Below are positions 25,422 to 34,078 of a stretch of 64,000 nt of DNA, piece by piece. Location of the stretch: contig NZ_FIZX01000001.1 in the NCBI RefSeq assembly GCF_900055185.1, forward strand, positions 1,178,001 through 1,242,000, read 5' to 3'. Both the position numbers and the translations under genes were made by a program. Source of the stretch: Grimontia celer (lineage in GTDB: Bacteria > Pseudomonadota > Gammaproteobacteria > Enterobacterales > Vibrionaceae). Every line of letters starts with the position of its first letter. The first letter of the stretch is position 1. The notes under the pieces are model-generated. The model had not been told where the DNA came from. It did not search any database and saw only the letters and a list, made by a program, of their open reading frames with translations.

Positions 25422-26609
25422 CTAAGCTTTCACCGATTCAAGCTGACTTGGCTTTTTGGAAAAATGGCGAAGCCATTTCAGCATCGGTCTTTCCAGACCG
25501 TAATAGGTCAATGAAGAGAGGGCGATCATCACTACTGCAAAGCCGACCATTGCGCCTATCAATGCGCTTGCAGAGGTTTGCGCATACCACCAGTTTGTAA
25601 TGTCGGGATTGATGTAGTGAATAGCATCCACACCGACCAACAATACCACTGCGTGCCATAGGTAAACGGAATATGAAATGTCACCCAGAAAGCGCGTCGC
25701 ACGGTTATCAAACACCGCCAGAAACAGTGAGCGACGTTCTACCTGATTCGCACCAAACAAGACCAGCACAGCGAACAGCAGATAGACGATCATCGCTTGC
25801 TGCACAGCCGCGCCTTGGTGAAGTAAATAGAGAATCCCAGCCACAATCGCAAACATCGTGATGTCGTTATTGGCAAAGCGCTTAACCACGCTTGGCAACA
25901 CAATCAGGCTCATCCACATTCCAATCGAGAAGCCGCATAAAGCGCGGAATAGGGCGTTCAACCCGTTAGTCAGGTCAACCGTTCCCAACTGGCTAGCCAT
26001 GCTGAAAAACACCAGTATCATCAACAAAGGTAACCAGAACCCACGCTTTGCACTCTTACCCAACATCGCCGCAATCAGCGGGAACAAAATATAGCTCAGC
26101 CATTCCACACTGAGCGACCAGGCAGGAAAGTTCCAGGTCAGCGAGCTGTGGGTCGAAATCCCTTGCACCAAAAACAGGTTTGCAAGCAGGGCGTCTCCGC
26201 GGTTAAACGGTCCTTCAAACGCCGAAATCCCATTGATTCCCCAAGCGCCCAATAACGGGCCACCATAGAAGCTCACGTTATTTACGTGCTTAAACGACTC
26301 CCACAACACCAGAACCAGCACGGTCGCCAGAAACAGCGGATAAATTCTGCTGAAACGCAGCCATATAAAGCTGCGCCAGTTTCCTTGGGTTGTGCCGCCG
26401 TCGAAATAGTTTCGGTAAACGTGCATCATCACAAAGCCACTCAGGATGAAAAACAAATCCACCCAGATAAATCCGACTTCAAGAAATTGAGTGCTGCTGG
26501 CAATCGAGCCCCGCCATTGTGGAAACAACACCAAACGGGCATGAAAAAACGCGACAATCAAGGCGGCAAAGCCCCGCATCGACGTCAAAGTAGGCAATTC
26601 CTGACGCAT
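25422..26609 (-). CDS. Acyltransferase family 3 membrane protein
   Basis: The 395-residue integral membrane protein has about ten hydrophobic segments. The acyltransferase-3 opening is visible: LRGFAALIVAFFHARLV (motif R-G-x-A-A...H near residue 22), then VDLFFILSGFVMMHVY. A late segment reads FLGDISYSVYLWHA. Such enzymes O-acetylate surface polysaccharide or other glycans. The start follows AAGGACTC. It is a single-gene unit with its own terminator, and the target is unknown. Confidence 0.9.
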   Translation of the reverse strand: MRQELPTLTSMRGFAALIVAFFHARLVLFPQWRGSIASSTQFLEVGFIWVDLFFILSGFVMMHVYRNYFDGGTTQGNWRSFIWLRFSRIYPLFLATVLVLVLWESFKHVNNVSFYGGPLLGAWGINGISAFEGPFNRGDALLANLFLVQGISTHSSLTWNFPAWSLSVEWLSYILFPLIAAMLGKSAKRGFWLPLLMILVFFSMASQLGTVDLTNGLNALFRALCGFSIGMWMSLIVLPSVVKRFANNDITMFAIVAGILYLLHQGAAVQQAMIVYLLFAVLVLFGANQVERRSLFLAVFDNRATRFLGDISYSVYLWHAVVLLVGVDAIHYINPDITNWWYAQTSASALIGAMVGFAVVMIALSSLTYYGLERPMLKWLRHFSKKPSQLESVKA

Positions 26610-27303
26610 AAAAGAGTCCTTTTAATCATTAGAACTTGGGCAATAAAAAAATGGATGAAATGGATTTAGAAGGCCGCCAGACGAGGCTTAAAGGGAAGGG
26701 CACGTAACAACAGTAAACGGGTCTCATGCGATGACAGAAATGTTATTTGGTGGGTTTGTGATTGATGATGAAGTGGCCGTTGATTTTGGAAGAGAACGAC
26801 CCTCCAACTTACGGATTGAGCGCGAGAATAACAAAGGTGTTGTGCAGCAAAGAGGCGATAAGGCAAACCTAGGGAAAACGAAGCACGTCGTTTAATAACG
26901 TGCTTCGGCAGAGTTTATTGAACAGGCATCATGGGATATTGAGGATCCACCACTTTTACAAAATAGATTCTGACAATTCTATTTCAAGGCTCTCAACCTA
27001 CGGACATTGGAGGTGAGGTGTAGCCACGTCAACCAAGTCTCTCACGGTGAAAACACGTAAGTAAACAGAGCGGTCAGGCCACGGCGCGCAAGTGAAAAAT
27101 GACCGTAAATATTTGCGACCACCATGCGCAAGAAACTGAGCGCAGCAGGTAAGCAAGGCGAAAAGTCCCGCAAGCAGAGAAAGCTGATTTAGTTAGCGCC
27201 TAGTTAAATGATAAAAAGCCCGTAATTGCGGACTTTTGTTGATTCCCAATACCATAACGCATCTGGCACAATATGCATCTGTATGTATTTCATTGAGTTG
27301 TGA
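26610..27303. other. Gene-poor stretch left of dif with a KOPS-like octamer and hairpins
   Basis: No intact gene is supported in these 694 bp. GGGAAGGG at 26693-26700 matches the FtsK-orienting octamer GGGNAGGG and points toward dif at 28137. A hairpin GAAGCACG/CGTGCTTC at 26880-26906 followed on the - strand by GTTTTC looks like a terminator. Just upstream of it on that strand is a short coding-like tail ending VVDPQYPMMPVQ and a stop, without a matching start, probably a gene remnant. Confidence 0.5.
27211..27238. terminator. Imperfect bidirectional terminator-like hairpin
   Basis: AAAG-c-CCG / CGG-a-CTTT with a short loop has A-rich and T-rich flanks. It resembles in sequence the perfect hairpin at 27678, and the two flank the small gene at 27304. 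Confidence 0.5.
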
Positions 27304-27627
27304 ATGATTAGAGTGCTTAGGCGACGATTTAGGAGAAAGGTCGTCTTACTTGTTAGGGATGACAAACTAAAAAAAGCTGCTTTTCTTTTATCTTGGCCGT
27401 GGTTCCTTAGTGCAGCAGTGCTCACTTTTAGTCTTTTAAATTTCTTATCAAAAAATAGCATTGAAGATGGAATTTTATTTTGGACTTCCATACTAACAAT
27501 TATAGCTAAGATGGCTTACACACCATTAAATTTCCTTAGTAATGTTGAAACTTGTCGTGATGTGAAGTTAAAGCAAGAATGGGTAGAAACAAGAAGGGAA
27601 AGCAAAGGGAATACCAATGAAAATTAA
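27304..27627 (+). CDS. Small putative membrane protein, unknown
   Basis: The 107-residue frame has a very basic N-terminus (RRRFRRK), two hydrophobic segments (about 26-47 and 57-75) and a charged C-terminus. The ribosome-binding site is weak. It is followed by a perfect terminator 50 nt downstream, which supports a real transcript. It is AT-rich compared with its neighbours and lies 0.5 kb from dif, so it may be horizontally acquired. No family recognised. Confidence 0.4.
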   Translation: MIRVLRRRFRRKVVLLVRDDKLKKAAFLLSWPWFLSAAVLTFSLLNFLSKNSIEDGILFWTSILTIIAKMAYTPLNFLSNVETCRDVKLKQEWVETRRESKGNTNEN

Positions 27628-27677
27628 CTTAAAGATTATATTTATATAGATTGCTTTCCTATTACCTTTAGCATTAT

Positions 27678-27703
27678 AAGCCCGCAATCGCGGGCTTTTT
27701 TAT
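27678..27703. terminator. Strong bidirectional terminator
   Basis: The perfect stem AAGCCCGC / GCGGGCTT with a 4-nt loop has TTTTTTATT on the right. On the left the next - strand stop is at 27708, so both strands can use it. Confidence 0.8.
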
Positions 27704-27707
27704 TACT

Positions 27708-27911
27708 TTATCTTATCCGGTTCGGCACCCAAGGCGCGTGGGCTGTGCGTTTGGGACCACGATACACAGTCACGGGTGCACGGGCTGGCCGCATGGGTGC
27801 CGAAGAGATACGCCCAAATTTTTCCCTGAGCGCGTAATACTCAGACTTCCATATAGGGAACGTCACGAGCTCATAGGGATGAAATTCACGGCCATCAGGG
27901 GTAATGAGCAC
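27708..27911 (-). CDS. Short frame beside dif, probable gene remnant
   Basis: The 67-codon frame starts at a GTG with no convincing ribosome-binding site (LITPDGREFHPYELVTFPIWK...). It ends just before the terminator at 27678. The composition looks protein-like, and a stop lies five codons upstream of the GTG. The overlapping + strand frame (27738-28064) looks less protein-like. It may be the 3' part of a lost gene. Confidence 0.3.
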   Translation of the reverse strand: MLITPDGREFHPYELVTFPIWKSEYYALREKFGRISSAPMRPARAPVTVYRGPKRTAHAPWVPNRIR

Positions 27912-28136
27912 GGCGCGGTCTTTATTAACTTAACCGTCCCAGTTTATGTCGTTGGGCAAATAGCCACGGGATTGGGCGACGTGACGAAAACAGAGAGACA
28001 TTTGAGGAAACGCAGAATCAATTTTGTCAGAATGATGCCAACCAAGAGTGACATAGAAAGCTGACAGTCATGATTCGATATGAGCAAACTGAAGCTCAAT
28101 CTGGGACTATGTTGGGTTGTTAAATCTCAACCTTTT

Positions 28137-28164
28137 AATACGCATTATGTATATTATGTTAAAT
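28137..28164 (+). other. dif: dif site (XerCD chromosome-dimer resolution)
   Basis: The 28-bp site has a XerC arm AATACGCATTA, a centre TGTATA and a XerD arm TTATGTTAAAT. The XerD arm and centre are identical to the gammaproteobacterial consensus, and the XerC arm differs from the remembered Vibrio cholerae dif1 at two outer positions. It marks the chromosome terminus. Supporting context: gene strand bias switches here, matP and matS sites surround it, and a KOPS-like octamer points to it. Confidence 0.92.
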
Positions 28165-28730
28165 ATGATATGCAGCTACGCCAAATCTGACTCTCCTACG
28201 TCTGTCATTCCCACTTTCTTCAAAGATTTCAGTCTATTGAACGTAATTATCTATTTACCATAAAATAGATAATTACCAATTCTCTAAGACGCTCATATTG
28301 GATCATTCTGTTCCAACAGAGTTCTTCTAGCTTTGGTGAATTATCCGGACAGCCACTAGGATTTGCTTTTGGTCATTACCCTGAATACAGTCTGGTAGAT
28401 TGCATAGTATCTGGCTTCTTTTTCAGCCTCTAAGACTGCTTTTTCAAACATTTCATTTAGGGTTCCCATTTCCACGATAACACCCTTATCTATCAACAAT
28501 ATAGATAAGAAAAGCTTAGTTCGCCTCCCTGGCTTTCAATGACTATATTGTTGGAATCCTTACCGCAAAGTCAGCTTCCAAACTGGAATCTTTCTTTCCA
28601 ATTCAATTCGCTTTCATTCCTAATAAATCATCTAGGATTGGGAAATAATTCATATTAAAACAATAAGATAGATTTTTTGGCAGGCTCTGTGCTAAGTATC
28701 CCTAACCTTTGCTGTAATTAAGGGATATCC
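28165..28730. other. Non-coding stretch between dif and cbbR1 with AT-rich hairpins
   Basis: A 14-bp perfect inverted repeat (GTAATTATCTATTT and its complement, 28243-28276) lies 80 bp right of dif. A second hairpin CTTATCTAT/ATAGATAAG is at 28485-28509. The sequence is AT-rich and otherwise holds only decayed coding (see 28356). The cbbR1 promoter must lie near the right end. Confidence 0.5.
28356..28545 (-). pseudogene. Degenerate coding remnant near dif
   Basis: On the - strand a protein-like tail (KGVIVEMGTLNEMFEKAV, then EAEKEARYYAIYQTVFRVM and a stop at 28356) is open for about 50 codons. Upstream it continues in another frame (IVIESQGGELSFSYLY), as if a frameshift broke the gene. The family is not recognised. 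Confidence 0.3.
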
Positions 28731-29645
28731 ATGCACATTACCCTGCGCCAACTTCATATCTTTCAGTGTGTCGCGACGCAACTCAGTTTTACTAAGGCGG
28801 CTGAACAGTTGTTTCTCACTCAGCCGGCGGTATCCATGCAGGTTCGTCAACTGGAAGAGAACGTTGGCCTTCCTCTGTTTGAAATGCTGGGAAAGTCTTT
28901 GTATCTCACATCTGCCGGCGATGAAATGTTGTTCCACTGCAACCGAATTCTGCAAAACTTCAGCGATGCAAAACAGGCTATTGATAATCTTAAGACTCTG
29001 AAGTCAGGGAAGTTACGGATATCGGTAGCCAGTACGGCTAACTATTTTTCAGCCAATCTGTTGGCGGCTTTCTTAAAGCAAAATCCGAACGTACATGTTT
29101 CCCTTAACGTGACTAACCGCGAACAACTGCTGAAAGATTTAAAGAGTAACGACTGTGATTTGCTGATTATGGGAAAGCCACCCACGGACATTGATGTCCA
29201 GGCAAAACCTTTTATGGGTAACCCTTTAGTGGTTATTGCCCCTCCTGATCATCCGCTAGGGCTTGAAAAAGGAATTCCTTTAGATCGTATTGCCGAGGAA
29301 TCGATGGTAATTAGGGAGCTGGGTTCTGGTACACGATTCGCGATTGAACGCTTCTTTCACGTCAACAAACTGGCTTTGAATGTGGGTGCAGAAATGAGTG
29401 CGACGGAAGCAATAAAACAAGCCGTATCTGCGGGTCTATATCTTGGTATTGTTTCCCGTCATTCAATAGAACAAGAGTTAGAAACTGGTAGATTGATAGA
29501 GCTAGATGTAAGGGGAATGCCAATTACACGCCATTGGTACCTTGTTCATCGTAAAGATAAAAAACTCACGCCAATTGCCCAGTCATTCAGGGATTTTCTG
29601 TTTGAACAGACTGCTGTTCAGTCGATAGCGGCAGAAGAACTGTAA
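28731..29645 (+). CDS. cbbR: LysR-type regulator, CbbR paralogue 1
   Basis: The 304-residue LysR protein has an N-terminal winged HTH (LRQLHIFQCVATQLSFTKAAEQLFLTQPAVSMQVRQLE) and a periplasmic-binding-like effector domain (SGTRFAIERFF, SAGLYLGIVSRHSI). It is clearly paralogous to the regulator at 60674 downstream of cbbO, sharing long blocks such as LTQPAVSMQ, VTNREQLLKD and SNDCDL. CbbR proteins activate Calvin-cycle operons in response to metabolites. This copy sits at the hydrogenase end of the island, and its 3' end overlaps the convergent kinase gene by 59 bp. Its targets are not known. Confidence 0.85.
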   Translation: MHITLRQLHIFQCVATQLSFTKAAEQLFLTQPAVSMQVRQLEENVGLPLFEMLGKSLYLTSAGDEMLFHCNRILQNFSDAKQAIDNLKTLKSGKLRISVASTANYFSANLLAAFLKQNPNVHVSLNVTNREQLLKDLKSNDCDLLIMGKPPTDIDVQAKPFMGNPLVVIAPPDHPLGLEKGIPLDRIAEESMVIRELGSGTRFAIERFFHVNKLALNVGAEMSATEAIKQAVSAGLYLGIVSRHSIEQELETGRLIELDVRGMPITRHWYLVHRKDKKLTPIAQSFRDFLFEQTAVQSIAAEEL

Positions 29646-31083
29646 ACTTAGCGCCACCTTCAGCAATGTTCTCCACGTTTAATTCACCTTCATGTTCAGA
29701 GATGATGCGGTAACTGATCGCGAGTCCAAGCCCACTGCCCTCGCCGACTTCTTTTGTGGTGAAGAAAGGATCGAAGATCTTGCTGATTGTTGACTCCTCC
29801 AAGCCAGTGCCATTGTCTGAAACACAGAGCCAGGCCTGGCTTTTGTTTTGACCAATTCCGATTCGCACATTGGGCTGCTCGGCATTTCTGCAGGCATGAA
29901 GTGCATTGTTGAGAAGATTAACGATAACCTGCACCAACTGGCCTTTGTGACCCCAAACCATCACGCTGTTGGAAGAGTCAATCTGGATCGTTTGTCTGTA
30001 GTCGTAGTTAGCAGATACCCATTTAACGGATAGAGCAACAATATCTCGCAAATCTACTGAAGACTTTTTGGCTTGTTCAGCAGAGGAGTCCCGAAGTGCT
30101 TCCACAATCCCACCTACCCGCCCCGCAGCTTCAAGCACATCTTCGACGGTAGGCTTTAGATCTTTGGTTACCGCATCAATCCGTAAAGAATCTCGCAGGT
30201 CTGAAAGGTCTTGCTCATCATTTGCATGCACCGCTTGTAGATACGTTTGTAGTCGCTCTGCATTGCGCTTTAACACGTGAGCATTGCCAATGATAAAACT
30301 GATGGGGTTGTTGATCTCATGGGCGACGCCCGCCACCAATTGACCCAGAGAGGCGAGCTTTTCAGCCTGTACCAATTGTTGCTGAGACGCTTTTAATTGC
30401 TCCAGGGTTTCTGCCAGCTCGCTATTACGGCTTTCAAGTGTTTGCTGGCTTTGTTGAAGCGCGATTTCTCGATCACGAAGCTCTGAAATGTCAGTCGCTG
30501 TCAGTAAGATACCCTGCAGTTTGCCCTGATGACTGTAGAATCGCTCCCCCTTCACTAAGTAGATTGCTTGTGTTGGTTTACCGTTACTTTTGTACAGTGC
30601 AGTTTCAATCTCTAGATGACTAAATTGGGTAATGTATGAAACCACCACTGAACCGTGATATTGGTGAACGGCTTTACTCATGCTTGAGAGCGTTTCTCTT
30701 TGAAACAGCATGTCGACATGCAGCTGTGGCAGTTCCTCTTCTGTCCATCGTAAATCTTGCGAAAATACTCGGTTTGCCTGTGTTACTTGTCCATCAATGC
30801 CCACGACTATTAAAACGCTATTCATGGCGTCATTGATACTGCGAATGTACGCATTCAATTCGAGCAATTGCTTATTCTTTTTTTTGAGCGCATTGCGTTG
30901 GGACTCGACTTCCAGAAGGATGTCATCCATCGCGTGTGTTGCTGCTAGAAGTTGCTGTTCCCTCGCCTCTGCAGCGGCATATAGCGCGTCAATTTCTTTT
31001 CGAAGCTGTTCATTTTCTGCATTGGTAGAAAGGGAGTTTTGTTTTTCGTTTCTCGCAGTGAGCTTTCGAGAAGGCATCGTCAT
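29587..31083 (-). CDS. hoxJ: PAS-sensor histidine kinase, HoxJ/HupT-like
   Basis: The 498-residue soluble kinase has an N-terminal coiled coil (about 22-75), a PAS domain (SVLIVVGIDGQVTQANRVFS, about 85-205) and a second coiled coil. The DHp H-box is LVAGVAHEINNPISF (His near 255), and the ATPase has N-box NLLNNALHA and G-boxes DNGTGL and GEGSGLGLAI. This is the layout of HoxJ/HupT, which relays H2 status to HoxA/HupR in Ralstonia and Rhodobacter. It is the last gene of the hyp-hup operon (ATGA overlap with the protease gene), and a HoxA-like regulator is encoded in the same operon. Confidence 0.85.
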   Translation of the reverse strand: MTMPSRKLTARNEKQNSLSTNAENEQLRKEIDALYAAAEAREQQLLAATHAMDDILLEVESQRNALKKKNKQLLELNAYIRSINDAMNSVLIVVGIDGQVTQANRVFSQDLRWTEEELPQLHVDMLFQRETLSSMSKAVHQYHGSVVVSYITQFSHLEIETALYKSNGKPTQAIYLVKGERFYSHQGKLQGILLTATDISELRDREIALQQSQQTLESRNSELAETLEQLKASQQQLVQAEKLASLGQLVAGVAHEINNPISFIIGNAHVLKRNAERLQTYLQAVHANDEQDLSDLRDSLRIDAVTKDLKPTVEDVLEAAGRVGGIVEALRDSSAEQAKKSSVDLRDIVALSVKWVSANYDYRQTIQIDSSNSVMVWGHKGQLVQVIVNLLNNALHACRNAEQPNVRIGIGQNKSQAWLCVSDNGTGLEESTISKIFDPFFTTKEVGEGSGLGLAISYRIISEHEGELNVENIAEGGAKFTVLLPLSTEQQSVQTENP

Positions 31084-31565
31084 GAGGACAATTCCTGCAC
31101 ATTCTGGTTCACCAGCGCATGGAGTCCGGCATATTCAACCAATGTGTCGACTACCGCTTCTAAGGCATCCAGCAGGGCGATAGAAAGCTGGGGCTCGAAG
31201 CGTTGAATTCGTTCGGGTTGTATAGCCAAAATATCAATCTTTGGCTTGGGTTGAGAGACTGCCTCTACGGCTTGGAGCAGGTACCCAACACCGCCCATGT
31301 GATCATCATGTTCAGTTGCGTAGATCTCACTACGCTTAACAAACCGAAAGCTGCCTGGCGACAATGCTAAGTCTGCGGCGTCTACGACCAGCACCTTCGA
31401 GCAGTTCTCGAACAACGGCATGGCGTTTAACCCCGCAATACCCACATCAAACACTTCGACACATTCAGGAAGTGCCGAGGCTTTTAACCTTGAAGCGATC
31501 GCGGAGCCAATACCATCATCGCAGTGCAAAGTGTTACCGAAACAGAGGATTCTGAGTACTTGCAT
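31080..31565 (-). CDS. hupD: Hydrogenase maturation protease for HupL
   Basis: The 161-residue protein of the HyaD/HupD M52 family begins ILCFGNTLHCDDGIG; the Asp in the DDGIG motif is a nickel-probing residue. VLVVDAADLA (second Asp) and DDHMGGVGYLLQAV (conserved His) follow. It clips the C-terminal peptide of a [NiFe] large subunit after nickel insertion. It starts 2 nt after the hupL stop, so hupL is the probable substrate, and HupL indeed has a 12-residue tail after its last His. HoxH has its own protease (HoxW). Confidence 0.88.
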   Translation of the reverse strand: MQVLRILCFGNTLHCDDGIGSAIASRLKASALPECVEVFDVGIAGLNAMPLFENCSKVLVVDAADLALSPGSFRFVKRSEIYATEHDDHMGGVGYLLQAVEAVSQPKPKIDILAIQPERIQRFEPQLSIALLDALEAVVDTLVEYAGLHALVNQNVQELSS

Positions 31566-31567
31566 GG

Positions 31568-33088
31568 CTAAACTCCAAAACGTTTTCTTTTCCCTGTGGG
31601 CAGCATATGTACGGTGCAGACTAGACAGGGGTCATGAGAACGGATGACGTGTCCTACCATAAGAGGGTTCTCCACATCTTCGACAGGTAAACCAATCACG
31701 CTTTGCTCCCAATGACCGTGTTGACCATGGGAATCCCGTGGAGAAGCATTCCATGCGGTCGGGGTGATGATCTGATATCTGTCTATTACGCCATCTTTAA
31801 TGCTGATCCAATGCCCCAGTCCACCCCTTGCGGCCTGAATCATGCCAAAACCTTTACCGTCGATTTCATCTTCAGGATTGGGTGGAAGGAAGAAATCTCC
31901 ATTGACGTTCTGGCTGAGCGCTTCAACGGTTTGTTTCATTTGTATGAGGCTGTACCCGATTCGACGAAGCCTTGAAAATTGTCGAAGCCAGGTGGAAGCG
32001 CCCTCTTTCTGGTGAAACGCTGCTACCAAAGGATCGCCGCCGATAATCAGCTCTGCCATCGGACCGGTTTGCATGACATTACCGTTATACCTTGGTGCTT
32101 TCGCCCATGTGTATCGGTCAGATTCGCTTTGATAATCCGGTATGGTTTCTCCTTTGTGCGGGTGCCTTCCACCCTGATATTGGCGGAACCATGAATAGCG
32201 GACGTGTTCTTCAATCAGTGATTGGTCCAAAGGTTGGATTTCACCGCTTGCTGCATCATAAACGCCGGAGCTCATCGCATAATTTCCGGGATTGAGCGGG
32301 TCACTGACAGCACCGAAACTCAGCATATTTCCGGTGCCAAAACCGGTGTTGTGCAAACCAATAGAGCGCGAAAAGCGGGTGAAAAGCCCCAGCGCACTTT
32401 GAGATCTGCTCTGATTGTTATCCAAAGATGCGAGAAATGTGTCGGCTGAGCTTTCTGCCATCCAGTTTTCCAGCGAATCACCAATGACTGCGCTTTCGTA
32501 CCAGCGTATGAGCTTATTAATAATGTCGCGGGATTCGATGACTTTCCGGATGCTGGGTTTACCCACCACGCCGCCAGGTAACATGTAAGAAGAATGCGGC
32601 CACTGGCCGCCGAAAAGCGCGATGATGCCAACCGCATCTCGGCTTTGTTCCAGTGCGCCGAGATGGTGCCTGCCTTTGAAAGGCTCAAAGGCAGTCATGA
32701 TGTCTTGATATAAAGGATGAGAGCGGTAAGCATCGTGACAGAAATCGACCAGAAACATCAGAAAACTCTGGCGGATGTCATTTTGAATCCCCTCTGTCAG
32801 TAGGCAAAGGTTACGAATGTAGGTGGCATTTGGTGGCACTTTAACATTCCAGATCTGCTCCAGCGCCAACGTTGCAGCGTATAAATGGGCGGTGCCACAA
32901 ATGCCGCAGACACGTGGCGTAATCACTGCCGCATCTCTTGGTGTCCGCCCTATCATGATTTGCTCAAAGCCACGGTACATCACACCAATGCAGCGGGCAT
33001 CGATCACTTTGCCATCTTCGACATCCAGTTCGAATTCCAAATCCCCTTCGACACGATTCAGGTCGATGTTGAGTGTCTTCTGCACCAT
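31568..33088 (-). CDS. hupL: [NiFe]-hydrogenase large subunit, group 2a-like
   Basis: The 506-residue protein has an N-terminal L1 motif RVCGICGTAH and the C-terminal L2 motif DPCLVCTVH, four Cys binding Ni-Fe. Twelve residues follow the last His (MLPTGKRKRFGV), so it needs proteolytic maturation. H2-sensing group 2b large subunits end at this His. The start overlaps the small-subunit stop (TGATG). The sequence has no export signal, so it acts in the cytoplasm or on the inner face of the membrane. The tail plus the Asp in the small subunit favour an uptake enzyme like cyanobacterial HupL or mycobacterial Huc. Confidence 0.9.
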   Translation of the reverse strand: MVQKTLNIDLNRVEGDLEFELDVEDGKVIDARCIGVMYRGFEQIMIGRTPRDAAVITPRVCGICGTAHLYAATLALEQIWNVKVPPNATYIRNLCLLTEGIQNDIRQSFLMFLVDFCHDAYRSHPLYQDIMTAFEPFKGRHHLGALEQSRDAVGIIALFGGQWPHSSYMLPGGVVGKPSIRKVIESRDIINKLIRWYESAVIGDSLENWMAESSADTFLASLDNNQSRSQSALGLFTRFSRSIGLHNTGFGTGNMLSFGAVSDPLNPGNYAMSSGVYDAASGEIQPLDQSLIEEHVRYSWFRQYQGGRHPHKGETIPDYQSESDRYTWAKAPRYNGNVMQTGPMAELIIGGDPLVAAFHQKEGASTWLRQFSRLRRIGYSLIQMKQTVEALSQNVNGDFFLPPNPEDEIDGKGFGMIQAARGGLGHWISIKDGVIDRYQIITPTAWNASPRDSHGQHGHWEQSVIGLPVEDVENPLMVGHVIRSHDPCLVCTVHMLPTGKRKRFGV

Positions 33089-34041
33089 CACGGCTCCATC
33101 TTGCGCTTTTTCACACGCTCAGGCGCTGCCGCTTTGGCGAGATTTTTGTAGGCAATGTAGTTAGCCCGCTCAACGCCAACAGGTAGTTTGGATGGAATTG
33201 GCCCCAGCTTTTCAGTATTGAACAGGCTTTCATCTTCGGGAAAGCTCGGCGAGGTACAGCCAAAACAGGGAACACCAACACGGGTTTTACTGCTTCTACC
33301 GTTCCAAAGATCGGTGTTACAGGTCGCTTGGGTAAATGGCCCTTTGCAGCCCAGGTTGAAGAACATGCAGCCATTGGTGCCGAATTCGGATTCTTCGACA
33401 TCGTATTCGTGGTACTCGTTTCTGGTACAACCTTGGTGTACTAACGAGCTGAAAAACTCCTTCGGACGATTCAATTCGTCTAATTGCAAAATGAATCCAC
33501 TGGCGATCATTGCCAGCGTTTTTGTCATGGTATTGGGATGAACTGGACATCCGCCAAGGTTGATAACCGGGTAACCCGCCCCGCTTCGCCATTCTTGCGG
33601 TAACAACCCTCCCGGCGTGTCTTTTTCCATTTGCAATCCGAGGCAATCTGAAGGGTTCGGAGGCGCAGCATGCACGCCTCCGTAAGCTGCACAGGTTCCT
33701 ATCGCCACCACATACCGCGCTTTGTCCGCCAGTTTTAATACCCAATCTTTCTTGGCCGTTTTACGGAACACATCAAACATGCCCGTACCATTGGGTGCCG
33801 TGATTATGCTGCCTTCAATACAGAGGATGTCGAGCTTCAAGGAACCTTCGATGATTTGATTCATCATATCGAGAAGATTGCCCGAGCTCTCAACAGATAA
33901 TGATGGCTGCCAGAGTAGCTCGATGGGATAGTCGTTGAGGAGGTCTGAAAACGAAGGACGATCTGCGCTTAGCAGCGCCATGGTGTCACCACCGCAACTG
34001 CCCGTTTGAAACCACAACAATTTCATCTTGTCTTTTGCCAT
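33088..34041 (-). CDS. hupS: [NiFe]-hydrogenase small subunit without Tat signal, group 2a-like
   Basis: The 317-residue protein lacks a twin-arginine signal. The proximal-cluster motif is TGSCGGDTMALL: Asp stands where the second Cys of CxxC is usual, as in 3Cys-1Asp clusters of group 2a and 1h enzymes. Further ligands are visible at GTCAAYGG and LGGCPVHPN. The distal and medial cluster region reads HQGCTRNEYH ... NGCMFFNLGCKGP ... ATCNTDLWN ... VPCFGC. It pairs with HupL. No cytochrome b partner gene is present. An H2-sensor role is the alternative, raised by the kinase gene in the same operon. Confidence 0.9.
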   Translation of the reverse strand: MAKDKMKLLWFQTGSCGGDTMALLSADRPSFSDLLNDYPIELLWQPSLSVESSGNLLDMMNQIIEGSLKLDILCIEGSIITAPNGTGMFDVFRKTAKKDWVLKLADKARYVVAIGTCAAYGGVHAAPPNPSDCLGLQMEKDTPGGLLPQEWRSGAGYPVINLGGCPVHPNTMTKTLAMIASGFILQLDELNRPKEFFSSLVHQGCTRNEYHEYDVEESEFGTNGCMFFNLGCKGPFTQATCNTDLWNGRSSKTRVGVPCFGCTSPSFPEDESLFNTEKLGPIPSKLPVGVERANYIAYKNLAKAAAPERVKKRKMEP

Positions 34042-34078
34042 GACTGCTTCCTTGCAAAAAACCTTTAATGATTATGGT

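Noticed and set aside
27738-28064. + strand frame overlapping 27708-27911
   Set aside because: Composition is not protein-like and it overlaps the better - strand remnant; no ribosome-binding site.
28000-28730. Integrated filamentous (CTX-like) phage or IMEX at dif
   Set aside because: Only one dif-like site is visible and no phage replication or coat gene was recognised.
31568-34041. Regulatory H2-sensing hydrogenase HoxBC (group 2b)
   Set aside because: The large subunit has a 12-residue tail after the last His and a dedicated protease, and the small subunit has CGGD instead of CGGC. A sensor role is kept only as an open question.
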